Shown here in pieces: positions 41,283 through 48,268 of a stretch of 48,268 nt of DNA. Source of the DNA: Desulfovibrionales bacterium (GTDB lineage Bacteria; Desulfobacterota; Desulfovibrionia; Desulfovibrionales; Desulfovibrionaceae); NCBI GenBank assembly GCA_030156255.1, contig JASGMV010000028.1:1-48268 (forward strand). Direction: 5' to 3'. The translations under genes were made by a program, and so were the position numbers. The number at the start of each line of letters is the position of its first letter. Positions within the stretch are counted from its first letter, which is position 1. The notes under the pieces were generated by a model. It was not told where the DNA came from. It did not search any database and saw only the letters and a list, made by a program, of their open reading frames with translations.

Positions 41283-42506
41283 TTAGCCGTCGTCCGCGAC
41301 CATCTCGCGGTCGCGCATGCCCAACAGATAGAGAATGGAGTCCAGCCCCAGGGTGGAGATGGACTGTTTGGCGCCTTGCTTGACCTTGGGCTTGGCGTGG
41401 AAGGCGATGCCGAGCCCCGCTAGGGACAGCATGGCGAGGTCGTTGGCGCCGTCGCCCACGGCGATGATCTGTTGCAGGCTCAGTCCCTCCCGTTCGGCGA
41501 TTTCCCGCAAGATCTGCGCCTTGCGCTCCGCATCCACGACCTCGCCCTTGACCCGTCCGGTCAAGGCTCCGTTCTCGATCTCCAGCTCGTTGGCGTAAAG
41601 ATAGTCCACGCCGAGCTTACGCCGCAGCACTTCGCCGAAGTAGGTGAACCCGCCGGAGATGATGGCGATCTTGTACCCCACCCGCTTCAGGTTGGCGATA
41701 AGCCGCTCCGCGCCTTCGGTCATGGGCAGGGACGCCGCAATCTCCTGCATGGCGCATTCGGGCAGGCCCTTGAGTTTGGCGACCCGCCGCCTCAAACTCT
41801 CCTTGAAGTCCAGCTCCCCGCGCATGGCCGCTTCGGTCACGGCCCGTACTTCCGCTCCGGCGCCGCAGCGGGCGGCCAATTCGTCGATCGCCTCGGTCTG
41901 GATCAGGGTGGAGTCCATATCCAGGGCCACCAGCCGGCGGTTGCGGCGAAAGACATTGTCTTCCTGGAAGGCAAGGTCCACGTCCATGCCGTGGGAGATA
42001 TCCATCAGCGATTGGCGCAGGCCGACCAGGTCCGAGGGGTCGCCGCGCAGCGATATCTCCACGCAGGCCCGTTTGGCGGCTCCGGGTCCATTGAGCGGGG
42101 TCCGTCCCGACAGTCTGGTGATGATGTCGATGTTCAAGTCATGGTCCGCAACCAACTGCGACAAGCGGGAGATGTGGTCCGCGGTGATGAATCTCCCCAG
42201 CACCGTAAGAATATACCGGGGCTTGCCTTGAGCCCGCACCCACTCCGAGTAGTGGTCTTCGCCGATGGGATCGAACTTCACGCTCAGTTCGAGCTCATAG
42301 GCTTTGTAGAGCACGTCCTTCAGGATAGGCTCCGAGACGGCGCCTTGGGGAATCTCGATCAGCATCCCCAAGGTGAGATGGTTGTGGATGACGGACTGGC
42401 CGATGTCCAGAATCCGTACGCCGTAGCCCGCCAACAGGCCGGTAAGGGAGGACGTCAGGCCCTTGCGGTCCTGACCCGAAACCGTGACCAATATGATTTC
42501 ATGCAT
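41283..42506 (-). CDS. serB: phosphoserine phosphatase with N-terminal ACT domains
   Basis: 407 residues. Last step of serine synthesis: phosphoserine to serine. Two N-terminal ACT-type domains (about 1-85 and 95-180; EIILVTVSGQDRKGL, RYILTVLGRFITADHI) sense amino acids. The HAD phosphatase core follows: nucleophile in VALDMDSTLIQTEAIDELA, motif II SGG in AIISGGFTYF, and motif IV GDGANDLAML. The ATG follows AAGGTCGTCTC. Length is that of the actinobacterial/delta-type SerB with double ACT. Confidence 0.95.
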   Translation of the reverse strand: MHEIILVTVSGQDRKGLTSSLTGLLAGYGVRILDIGQSVIHNHLTLGMLIEIPQGAVSEPILKDVLYKAYELELSVKFDPIGEDHYSEWVRAQGKPRYILTVLGRFITADHISRLSQLVADHDLNIDIITRLSGRTPLNGPGAAKRACVEISLRGDPSDLVGLRQSLMDISHGMDVDLAFQEDNVFRRNRRLVALDMDSTLIQTEAIDELAARCGAGAEVRAVTEAAMRGELDFKESLRRRVAKLKGLPECAMQEIAASLPMTEGAERLIANLKRVGYKIAIISGGFTYFGEVLRRKLGVDYLYANELEIENGALTGRVKGEVVDAERKAQILREIAEREGLSLQQIIAVGDGANDLAMLSLAGLGIAFHAKPKVKQGAKQSISTLGLDSILYLLGMRDREMVADDG

Positions 42507-42528
42507 GAGACGACCTTGATTCGATAGA

Positions 42529-43557
42529 CTACGCCGCTTCGCCGGCCTGGAGATGAGACGCCCAAACGCTGTCCAGCAGCACCTGGAGAATAGCGAAAAC
42601 CACCGGCGGAAAAATCGCCAGCGGGTAAGACTTCGCAAAAGAAAGCGACCAAAGGGCCACGGCCAGGCTCAGAGGCTTTTCCGAGCACACCACGGCCACT
42701 GCGCGGTTGACCCGCGGCTCCAGATTGAGGACGCGCCGGCCGACCCCGTACGACAGGGCCAAAGCCGAGGCGTGCAGCAGCACGGAAGGGATGGCCACGA
42801 GTATGATATCTTCAACGGACTGGGCGGCGATGAGCCGCGACTCCTTGGAGCACCATGCGTAAATGATAAGGCCGATGCACACTGCCGGAATGTAGCGCAG
42901 CGCCGGGCGAATGCGCCGAACGAAGCCGGGCGCCGCGCGTTTGAGAAGTTGTCCGGCCGTCATGGGAGCGAACAGGTACAAGACAAGTTTGAGCATGATA
43001 TCCACGTCGTCGACGTGCACCGAGCCTCCCAGCCAAAGCTGGAGGCACTCCGGAACGGCGACGAGCCCGATAATGTTCAAGGACAGCAGCAGGCACAAGG
43101 CCGCTACGCTGTCGCCGCCGGCGTTGGAGGCAATGACCATGGCGCTTGCAAGGGAGCAAGGCAGGCAGCTGATCAATACCAGGCCCACCATATAAGAAGG
43201 CGACAAGGCGAAGACCTGGGCCAAAAGATACGCGCCCGCGGGGAAAAATCCGAACGCCACCACCGCCCCGAGAACAACCGGCTTCGCGTATCGCCTCGGA
43301 GAGGCCAGCCTGGAGAGATCAAGCTTGACGCCTTCGCCCAGAAAAATCAACGCCACCAGCCAGCCCGTGAGATGGAGCCTGGAAAGCGCGACCCCCGGGC
43401 CGGACGCATGGAGAGACAGAGCCAGCGCCGCCAAAATGCATAACGGCAGCAGGTTTCTTTCCAGCGCATGCTCCAACCGGGCCAGTTCGCCAAGAGCCGG
43501 GTTCACCGGGCCGGATGGAGGCGCTTGTTCTCCGTGGCGCGTCTCGACCTTGTCCAT
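42529..43557 (-). CDS. SBF-like (bile acid:Na symporter, YfeH-type) transporter
   Basis: 342 residues with nine to ten membrane helices. Family signs: LVALIFLGEGVKLDL (about 62-76), GLVLISCLPCSLASAMVIASNAGGDSVAALCL (the crossover region, about 125-155) and VVCSEKPLSLAVALW near 290. The PCSxxSA and SEK-PLxLA motifs match the YfeH/SBF-like group (distant to bile acid and arsenite carriers). ATG with AAGGACAGGC upstream; a long upstream in-frame extension has no coding look. Follows on the same strand with serB next, 22 bases apart, so probably cotranscribed. Substrate unknown. Confidence 0.8.
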   Translation of the reverse strand: MDKVETRHGEQAPPSGPVNPALGELARLEHALERNLLPLCILAALALSLHASGPGVALSRLHLTGWLVALIFLGEGVKLDLSRLASPRRYAKPVVLGAVVAFGFFPAGAYLLAQVFALSPSYMVGLVLISCLPCSLASAMVIASNAGGDSVAALCLLLSLNIIGLVAVPECLQLWLGGSVHVDDVDIMLKLVLYLFAPMTAGQLLKRAAPGFVRRIRPALRYIPAVCIGLIIYAWCSKESRLIAAQSVEDIILVAIPSVLLHASALALSYGVGRRVLNLEPRVNRAVAVVCSEKPLSLAVALWSLSFAKSYPLAIFPPVVFAILQVLLDSVWASHLQAGEAA

Positions 43558-43765
43558 GCCTGTCCTTATGTCGGCCGGCTTGACGGCTATGGGTTTTTCA
43601 CCGGAGGGAATCCTAAAGAACAAGGCGCCGCTTGGCAAGAAGCCGGCTTCTTGACACCCTGTTGGGGTTCTCCTACATTTGCATAAAGGCTGCGTCCCAC
43701 TTTCACGCGGAAACTCCACGGCTCGATGAACACGCCTGTCATCCACCGGGGTGCAAGGGGGATTC

Positions 43766-45199
43766 ATGGACGGAACAGACGGCAAGCTCCACGGTTATCC
43801 CCAGGTCGACGAACCGTTGCGCCCCCGTCGCATCCGGGCCGACGAAGATCAGGAGCGAACCCGGACCATTTCGCGCCGGCTGCATGAAAAAATCCAAGAC
43901 TACAACGACTACAACTTCACCAGCCTGGAGCGCACGGCGCTCAACATCTTCTTCGACCTGGCCCAGGAATACCCTTCCCTCGACGATCTTTACGCCATCG
44001 TCACGACCATGCCCCAGGTCCTTTTCGATCTGCGCTGCAACCTGTATTTGCTGCGCAAGGACCTGACCTTCGCGCCAGCCCGGCTGACGTGCGAGCCGCT
44101 CTTTCCCTCCGGTGAAGCGATCCGCCTTGAAGACGTCCAGTCCTGCCGGCCTCAATGCATCCGCGACCATCTTTTTCTGCCCATCAAGGCGAATCTCGAA
44201 CTCATCGGGGAGCTTTCGTTCCAGCCCGAGCACGGCGTCCTCGGCGCCCTTGAAGTCTCTCCCGCCGACAACCTAAGCGGGCACCAACGACTTTTTTTCC
44301 AAAAATTCGCAAACCGCATCGGTTTCCAACTGCACAACAAATTCACGGTGCTCAAAAACCAGGAGCACATCTGCTTCATCCGAAGCCTCGTCCAGGACAT
44401 CGGCCACAACGTCATTGTCCCCAACATGTACTTCAAGCTCTTCTTCTCCAGACTGAAGTCACGGGTCCAAAAACTGGACCGCATTCAGAAGCAGGCGCAG
44501 CAAACCGCAGAGCAAAACGAACAGTCGCCTTTCATTTCCGAATTGAGTCGCGACCTTGCGGATTTGCACACCGAATTCGACAGCCTGTTCAAGGAAATCC
44601 TCAGCCACTACGAACAAACCAGCATGTTTCTTGAAACTCTGCTCCGGCGCAGCCATTTCGAGCAGGGCCGCTACGTGCTGGAGCCTCGGGAATGCAACCT
44701 GCTCAAACAGATCATCCAGCCCCAACTGGAGCGCTTTCTGCCGCGCTTCCGCGAGGCGGGCATCGAACTGGACCTAACGCTAGGAGGCGTTCCGGACCAG
44801 CAGATCTGCATGGTGGCCGACGTAGGCCTGCTTTCGCAGGTGTACGCCAATCTTTTCTCCAACGCGGAAAAATACACCGAGTCCGTGCAACGCCCCAACG
44901 AAGAACGGCGGCGCTTCGTGTCCTTCGGATGGGAGATGCTGGACAATCCTTTCCAGGACGGCCGGCGCGGGATCAAGCTGAACGTCTTCAGCAGCGGCCG
45001 GCCTCTACCGGCCGAAGACGCGGCCCAGCTATACACGGCGGGCTTCCGAGGCGGGAACTCCTCCAATCGCCAAGGCTCCGGGCACGGTCTGGCCTTTGTC
45101 AAACAGGTCGTGGAGCTCCACGGCGGACTGACAGGCTTCGAGGCCACGGAGAACGGCAACAATTTTTACTTTATCCTCCCTTTTGAATCAGCGCGTTGA
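43766..45199 (+). CDS. soluble sensor histidine kinase
   Basis: 477 residues, no membrane segment. A GAF-like sensory region (about 50-195) precedes a dimerisation segment with the putative phospho-acceptor His in VQDIGHNVIVPNMYFK (about 210-225) and a coiled coil (about 235-275). The ATPase domain has N box LFSNAEKYTE, a D/F region FSSGRPLPAEDAAQLY, and G2 box SGHGLAFVKQVVELHGG. The G1 box DxGxG is absent and reads VFSSG, so ATP binding may be altered. Start ATG has AAGGGGG four bases upstream. Divergent from the SBF-like gene; no response regulator adjoins. Confidence 0.82.
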   Translation: MDGTDGKLHGYPQVDEPLRPRRIRADEDQERTRTISRRLHEKIQDYNDYNFTSLERTALNIFFDLAQEYPSLDDLYAIVTTMPQVLFDLRCNLYLLRKDLTFAPARLTCEPLFPSGEAIRLEDVQSCRPQCIRDHLFLPIKANLELIGELSFQPEHGVLGALEVSPADNLSGHQRLFFQKFANRIGFQLHNKFTVLKNQEHICFIRSLVQDIGHNVIVPNMYFKLFFSRLKSRVQKLDRIQKQAQQTAEQNEQSPFISELSRDLADLHTEFDSLFKEILSHYEQTSMFLETLLRRSHFEQGRYVLEPRECNLLKQIIQPQLERFLPRFREAGIELDLTLGGVPDQQICMVADVGLLSQVYANLFSNAEKYTESVQRPNEERRRFVSFGWEMLDNPFQDGRRGIKLNVFSSGRPLPAEDAAQLYTAGFRGGNSSNRQGSGHGLAFVKQVVELHGGLTGFEATENGNNFYFILPFESAR

Positions 45200-45566
45200 A
45201 GCCGTATCCTGCTTGCCGCAGAAACAAAGTAAGCGCTTATTGACATCCCTTGATTTTCCAGTCATGATTTGATTCCTGCATTTTTTGGATGGGGTCGAGG
45301 GGGACAACAGCTCTGCTTGCGCGCCGCTTGCAGATGGAGTCGGCGCGTGAAAAGAGCGCCGAAATTATTGCGTAGCAGACCCATCGACGTCGCGTTCGCT
45401 CGTTGCACGCGCGGAAGCGACACGGTGTTACGTATTCGAAGGGAGGCCGTGCTGCGATCGCAGCCGCGAATTCTGCTGCAAGGCGCGGCTTTCAAGCAAG
45501 GCAATCTCGCGCAAAAGCATAAACAGGCATGTTGCGCGAACGCCCGCCAGACGAGAGTGGAGAATC
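45200..45566. other. 367-bp non-coding region upstream of the TetR gene
   Basis: No convincing frame. It holds a promoter-like pair TTGACA (45240-45245), 17-base spacer, CATGAT (45263-45268) on the plus strand, which would give an unusually long leader of about 290 bases before the TetR start, or a small RNA. Otherwise nothing seen. Confidence 0.4.
45240..45268 (+). promoter_or_regulatory. candidate sigma70 promoter, long leader before TetR gene
   Basis: A consensus -35 TTGACA with 17-base spacing to CATGAT, in the gap after the histidine-kinase gene. It could serve the TetR gene or an unrecognised RNA. Confidence 0.4.
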
Positions 45567-46160
45567 ATGACCGGCAAGGATCGCATTTTAAAAGCGGCTC
45601 TGCGTCTTTTCGCCGAGCAAGGCTACACCGAAACCAGGACCTCCGAGATCGCGCGCCACGCTGAAATCTCGGAGCCTATGATCTTCAAGCACTTTCAAAG
45701 CAAAAAGAATCTGCTGCGCACGCTCATCGTCGAAAGCCATCAGCTCCATGACGAAATGGTGCGCAACGCGACCGAGCAGGCTGTCGACGAACTCGCCGCC
45801 ATCGAAGACATCGTGGTCGGCATCGTTGACTTCGCCCTCAAGAACCGCCATCATTTTCTCATCCTGTCGAGGGTCTGCGCCTTCAAGCGCGACGACCCCG
45901 AACTGCCTTGCCAGAGCCTCGTTGAGAAAAGCACGACTCTGGAGCTCAACACCCTGGAGCGCGCCATCGAGTCCGGCCAAGCCAGCGGACGTTTCCAGCC
46001 GGTGGATTCCAGAGCCGCGGCCAAGTCGTTCATGGCCATGGCTTACGGCGTGGTTCGCCTGCACCTGCTGGGAATTGATGGACATCATGAGACCAAGGAA
46101 GCGGTTCTCCAATGCATCCGCGCCCGGCTGCTTCAACCGGCGGAAGCCTGCTCGATCTAG
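45567..46160 (+). CDS. TetR/AcrR family transcriptional regulator
   Basis: 197 residues. N-terminal HTH: DRILKAALRLFAEQGYTETRTSEIARHAEISEPMIFKHFQSKKNLL (about 5-50), the standard TetR DNA-binding domain. The C-terminal part is an all-helical ligand and dimer domain (FALKNRHHFLILSRVCAFKRDD...). Ligand not predictable. GTGGAGAATC before the ATG. The next gene on the strand begins 243 bases on, so the target may be itself or a distant locus. Confidence 0.88.
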   Translation: MTGKDRILKAALRLFAEQGYTETRTSEIARHAEISEPMIFKHFQSKKNLLRTLIVESHQLHDEMVRNATEQAVDELAAIEDIVVGIVDFALKNRHHFLILSRVCAFKRDDPELPCQSLVEKSTTLELNTLERAIESGQASGRFQPVDSRAAAKSFMAMAYGVVRLHLLGIDGHHETKEAVLQCIRARLLQPAEACSI

Positions 46161-46403
46161 CCGGGTGGGGAAGCGAAGCCCCCTCGCCGCCGTTGAACAG
46201 CGGGCTCGCCCAGCAGTCGTTTCGCGCGGCGGCGCCGACAAGTTTCCCGAAGTGATCGTCCTCCAGGGCCTTTCGCAAAAACGGGCCGATGTTGCGGCCG
46301 CGCCGCCCGCGCAGGCCGAAAGCGCCCGCCTCCACTCGCCGCGCGCCCGGCGCTCGGTCTCCGTCACCACACCACCGCCGCTCGCCGCACGGGAGAACGC
46401 AAC

Positions 46404-47162
46404 GTGAAGGCGACCGTGATCGTGGCCATGGCGGTTGAAGCCAAGGCCGCCTGCGGCGGTCTCGACTGGAGGCGAGGCCGGGAGTTCCCCCATGCGGAGA
46501 CGCGTCTTGCGGGCGGGGCGTCAGTCCGGTGGATTCAATCCGGCGTCGGACCGGCCAGAGCGGCGAGGGCCGCAGCCCGGGCCGCGGCCGAAGGCGCCGA
46601 GCTGTTAATCAACCTGGGAGTCTCGGGAGGGCTGGACCCGACGCTGCTTCCGGGCGATCTGGTCGTTGCGGGCGAAATCCTCGACCGCTCCGGCGCCCGT
46701 TTCGAACCCTCGCCGACTTCGATCCGCGCCGCAGAAGCTTTGCTCGGCCTCTTCGGCGAAGAAGCGGCGCCCGTACGCAAGGGGCTCATACTCGCATCGC
46801 CCGTCCCCGTTCTGTCCAGCGACGGCAAGGCCGAGCTGTTCAGCGCGTCGGGCGCCCTGTGCGTGGACATGGAAAGCGCGGCCGCGGCCTGCGCCGCCGA
46901 GAAGGCGGGGCTGCCCTTCTTATGCGTTCGCGCCGTCAGCGATCCGGCGAGCCGAAACCTGCCGCGCTTGGCCGTGGAGGCCGCGACTGAAGACGGCGGC
47001 GTGTCCATCGCCCGCCTTGCCCGGAGAATTCTCGCCAAGCCTTGGGATATCTGGAGATTGGCCCAGACGGGCCGGGAGTTCGGCGCGGCCAAGCGGTCCC
47101 TGGCTTTGGCCGGAAAAGTCCTGCAGCGCCTTGCCATGCTTCCGGTCGGAAGCCTCGTCTAG
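46404..47162 (+). CDS. HpnG-like nucleoside phosphorylase
   Basis: 252 residues, PNP/UDP phosphorylase fold. Pattern MKATVIVAMAVEAKAA at the N-terminus, INLGVSGGLDPTLLPGDLVVAG (about 72-92), LCVDMESAAAACAAEKAGLPFLCVRAVSDPA (about 152-182, catalytic VDMES) and the C-terminal ...AKPWDIWRLAQTGREFGAAKRSLA that resembles the hopanoid-associated phosphorylase HpnG, which removes adenine from adenosylhopane. No other hopanoid gene is in view, so MTA/SAH-nucleosidase-like or general nucleosidase activity remains possible. GTG start with GGGAGAACGC upstream. Confidence 0.65.
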   Translation: MKATVIVAMAVEAKAACGGLDWRRGREFPHAETRLAGGASVRWIQSGVGPARAARAAARAAAEGAELLINLGVSGGLDPTLLPGDLVVAGEILDRSGARFEPSPTSIRAAEALLGLFGEEAAPVRKGLILASPVPVLSSDGKAELFSASGALCVDMESAAAACAAEKAGLPFLCVRAVSDPASRNLPRLAVEAATEDGGVSIARLARRILAKPWDIWRLAQTGREFGAAKRSLALAGKVLQRLAMLPVGSLV

Positions 47163-47200
47163 CACAGGCCGCCCCAAAACAGCGATCTGCTTCGTCAGCG

Positions 47201-47254
47201 AAAAAATCCAGACCGCTTATGTATACGCAACACACTGCGCGCCCTGGATTTTTT
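47201..47254. terminator. bidirectional terminator after the phosphorylase gene
   Basis: AAAAAATCCAG (47201-47211) and CTGGATTTTTT (47244-47254), an 11-bp perfect stem with a 32-base loop and A/T tracts serving both strands. Confidence 0.6.
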
Positions 47255-47387
47255 CACTTCCTCGCATCTCACCATTTTGAACGGCCTGCGTTCGATAAAT
47301 TTTTCGACAGCCAGCCAGAGCAAGCAATCCATAAGAAGAGGAAAAAATCCTGTTCCCAAGTTTATGGAGCGCTCCCCAATAAAAATT

Positions 47388-47406
47388 GGCTATTGACTAG
47401 ATTAGC
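47388..47406 (+). repeat. left terminal inverted repeat of IS1595 element
   Basis: Shares the core TTGACTAGAT with the right end; 16 of 19 bases match. Confidence 0.8.
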
Positions 47407-47433
47407 CTCTTAAGAAGAGGTAGAAATCTAGTT

Positions 47434-48117
47434 ATGCCAAATGGTAATAAGTACATTTTTCGTTCAAAACTTTCGGAGGCGAAATTCAGGGAGTTGGCAA
47501 GGTATTTTGCCCTTGATTTAGACGCATTGAAGATCACGGCGCTAACGAACCTTGACCGCAATACCGTGAACAGATACCTCCGTCTGCTCCGGGAGCGTAT
47601 TGCCCAAGTTTGTGAAGAGGATTCGCCGCTGAAAGGCTTGATCGAGGTGGACGAGTCATACTTTGGGCCTCGCCGCCAACGAGGGATCAGAGGGCGAGGC
47701 GCTCGAAAGAAGACACCTGTTTTCGGTATATTACAGCGCCAAGGGCGCGTGTATACGCAGATCGTACCGAATTGCTCAAGAATGGTGCTTCAAGGAATAT
47801 TAGAGGGAAAGGTTAAGAAAGAAAGCACGATCCACTCGGACTGCTTTTCAGGGTATGACGGCCTTGTGGATCTCGGCTATAAAAAGCACTATCGCATTCG
47901 ACACGGCCAAAACGAGTTTGCACTAAAAGATAACCATATAAACGGGATAGAGTCGTTTTGGTCTTTTGCTAAACGTCGGTTGATGAAGTTCCAGGGGGTG
48001 CCGAAATCCACTTTCTATTTGCACCTTAAAGAGTGTGAGTTTCGGTTTAACCACCGAAATGATAACATTTACAGGTTATTATTGAAGATTTGCAGGGAGA
48101 AGCCACTGGGAACGTAA
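47434..48117 (+). CDS. IS1595-family transposase
   Basis: 227 residues. DDE transposase of the ISXO2/IS1016-like group: first Asp in LIEVDESYFG, then GILQRQGRVYTQIVP, second Asp in IHSDCFSGYDGL, and the final Glu in NHINGIESFWSFAKRRLMKF, an ending typical of the family. The N-terminal part is a short HTH (ITALTNLDRNTVNRYLRLLRER). Intact. The ATG has only a distant AAGAGG upstream. Confidence 0.92.
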   Translation: MPNGNKYIFRSKLSEAKFRELARYFALDLDALKITALTNLDRNTVNRYLRLLRERIAQVCEEDSPLKGLIEVDESYFGPRRQRGIRGRGARKKTPVFGILQRQGRVYTQIVPNCSRMVLQGILEGKVKKESTIHSDCFSGYDGLVDLGYKKHYRIRHGQNEFALKDNHINGIESFWSFAKRRLMKFQGVPKSTFYLHLKECEFRFNHRNDNIYRLLLKICREKPLGT

Positions 48118-48126
48118 GGGTTGGAG

Positions 48127-48213
48127 CGCCGGGTAGGCTTGTCATGATTCTTGATCTTGCGGGTTTCCCGTGAGGGACCCACACTACAAGAATCCCGCCA
48201 AGCCCACCCGGCG
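48127..48213 (+). repeat. three-tier imperfect palindrome inside the IS1595 element
   Basis: Outer arms 48127-48141 and 48199-48213 pair at 14 of 15 positions. Middle arms GATTCTTG (48146-48153) and CAAGAATC (48187-48194) pair perfectly. Inner GGGT and ACCC (48161-48164, 48177-48180) pair too. It sits between the transposase stop and the right terminal repeat. Confidence 0.8.
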
Positions 48214-48220
48214 ACAGAAA

Positions 48221-48239
48221 GCTGATCTAGTCAACACCC
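48221..48239 (-). repeat. right terminal inverted repeat of IS1595 element
   Basis: GCTGATCTAGTCAACACCC, the complement of the left end with three differences. Confidence 0.8.
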
Positions 48240-48254
48240 TTTGCAAAAGCGGTT

Positions 48255-48268
48255 AGATCGGAAGAGCG
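48255..48268 (+). other. Illumina adapter residue at contig end
   Basis: AGATCGGAAGAGCG is the start of the standard TruSeq adapter. It is the last sequence in the window and should be trimmed; it is not genomic. Confidence 0.9.

Larger units (their letters stand above)
47388..48239 (+). mobile_element. IS1595-family insertion sequence, complete to both ends
   Basis: 852 bp. Left end GGCTATTGACTAGATTAGC (47388-47406) and right end, read in complement, GGGTGTTGACTAGATCAGC (48221-48239) match at 16 of 19 positions. One DDE transposase fills the middle. The eight bases outside the two ends differ (TAAAAATT and TTTGCAAA), so no target duplication is seen; the right flank is only 15 bases before the adapter and may come from another copy. 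Confidence 0.8.

Noticed and set aside
45588-46493. Minus-strand frame spanning the TetR gene and the gap after it
   Set aside because: It opposes a well-defined TetR protein and shows no domain; the gap after TetR is better left as non-coding.
48120-48258. Possible integron attC-like site (palindrome plus GTTAGAT at 48253)
   Set aside because: The GTTRRRY-like bases run into the sequencing adapter and the palindrome lies inside the IS1595 ends, so there is no matching core pair and no integrase.
1-48268. CRISPR arrays, tRNA and rRNA genes
   Set aside because: No regularly spaced repeats, cloverleaf with CCA-adjacent acceptor, or rRNA core sequence was found by reading both strands.

Overview
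The window is a high-GC chromosomal contig with the gene style of a Desulfovibrionales bacterium (Desulfobacterota, formerly Deltaproteobacteria). The assignment is an inference. It rests on the GAK gene cassette, the many c-di-GMP and HDOD-type signalling proteins, motAB coupled to a cyclic-nucleotide-binding protein, and the overall gene set; no rRNA or species marker is present. Both ends lie at mobile-element sequence, which explains why the contig stops there. The last 14 bases match the Illumina adapter core and are not genomic.

Layout. 1-150: probable insertion-sequence terminus with tandem repeats and a perfect hairpin. 154-2765 (-): an AmmeMemoRadiSam pair, a Memo-AMMECR1 fusion and a radical SAM enzyme, both with export signals. 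2.8-5.8 kb: pgl, a nucleoside-recognition membrane protein and panB. 5.9-7.6 kb: an AT-richer island with a phage-type CI/S24 repressor and a divergent small HTH protein. 7.6-10.1 kb: a degenerate EAL-HDOD protein facing an HD-GYP phosphodiesterase. 10.3-20.4 kb: housekeeping and envelope genes (hflKC, phosphomannomutase, TPM-like protein, rnhA, a NeuB-family synthase, a Na/Pi-type transporter, lepA, lepB). 20.6-21.8 kb: a secreted SUEL-lectin-like protein whose stop codon was hit by an IS5-family (IS427-like) element without loss of the stop. 22-27.7 kb: comM/yifB, an exported cyclophilin, a two-REC protein with a dead GGDEF domain, and a membrane protein with a decayed spermidine-synthase-like domain.

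27.9-36.1 kb is the most interesting region: a complete GAK cassette. The order is XXXCH/amphi-Trp-like protein, PHP-like metallophosphoesterase, amphi-Trp protein, PhoU-APH fusion, ATP-grasp ligase, HprK-related kinase B, CofD-like protein, then PIN-PhoH. It is preceded by a near-consensus sigma70 promoter with a perfect inverted repeat between its -35 and -10 boxes, and closed by a strong terminator. The families are known only from computation. The enzyme set (kinase, ligase, phosphotransferase, CofD-like transferase, PHP hydrolase) suggests synthesis or modification of an unknown phosphorylated small molecule or peptide.

36.2-48.2 kb: a GNAT acetyltransferase, a membrane-anchored WG-repeat protein, and motAB translationally coupled to a cNMP-binding protein with a FliG-C-like tail. 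Next come a truncated chromate-transporter remnant ending at a repeat hairpin, serB, an SBF-type transporter, a histidine kinase, a TetR regulator and an HpnG-like nucleoside phosphorylase. The region ends with a complete IS1595-family element (terminal repeats found) that carries a large internal palindrome.
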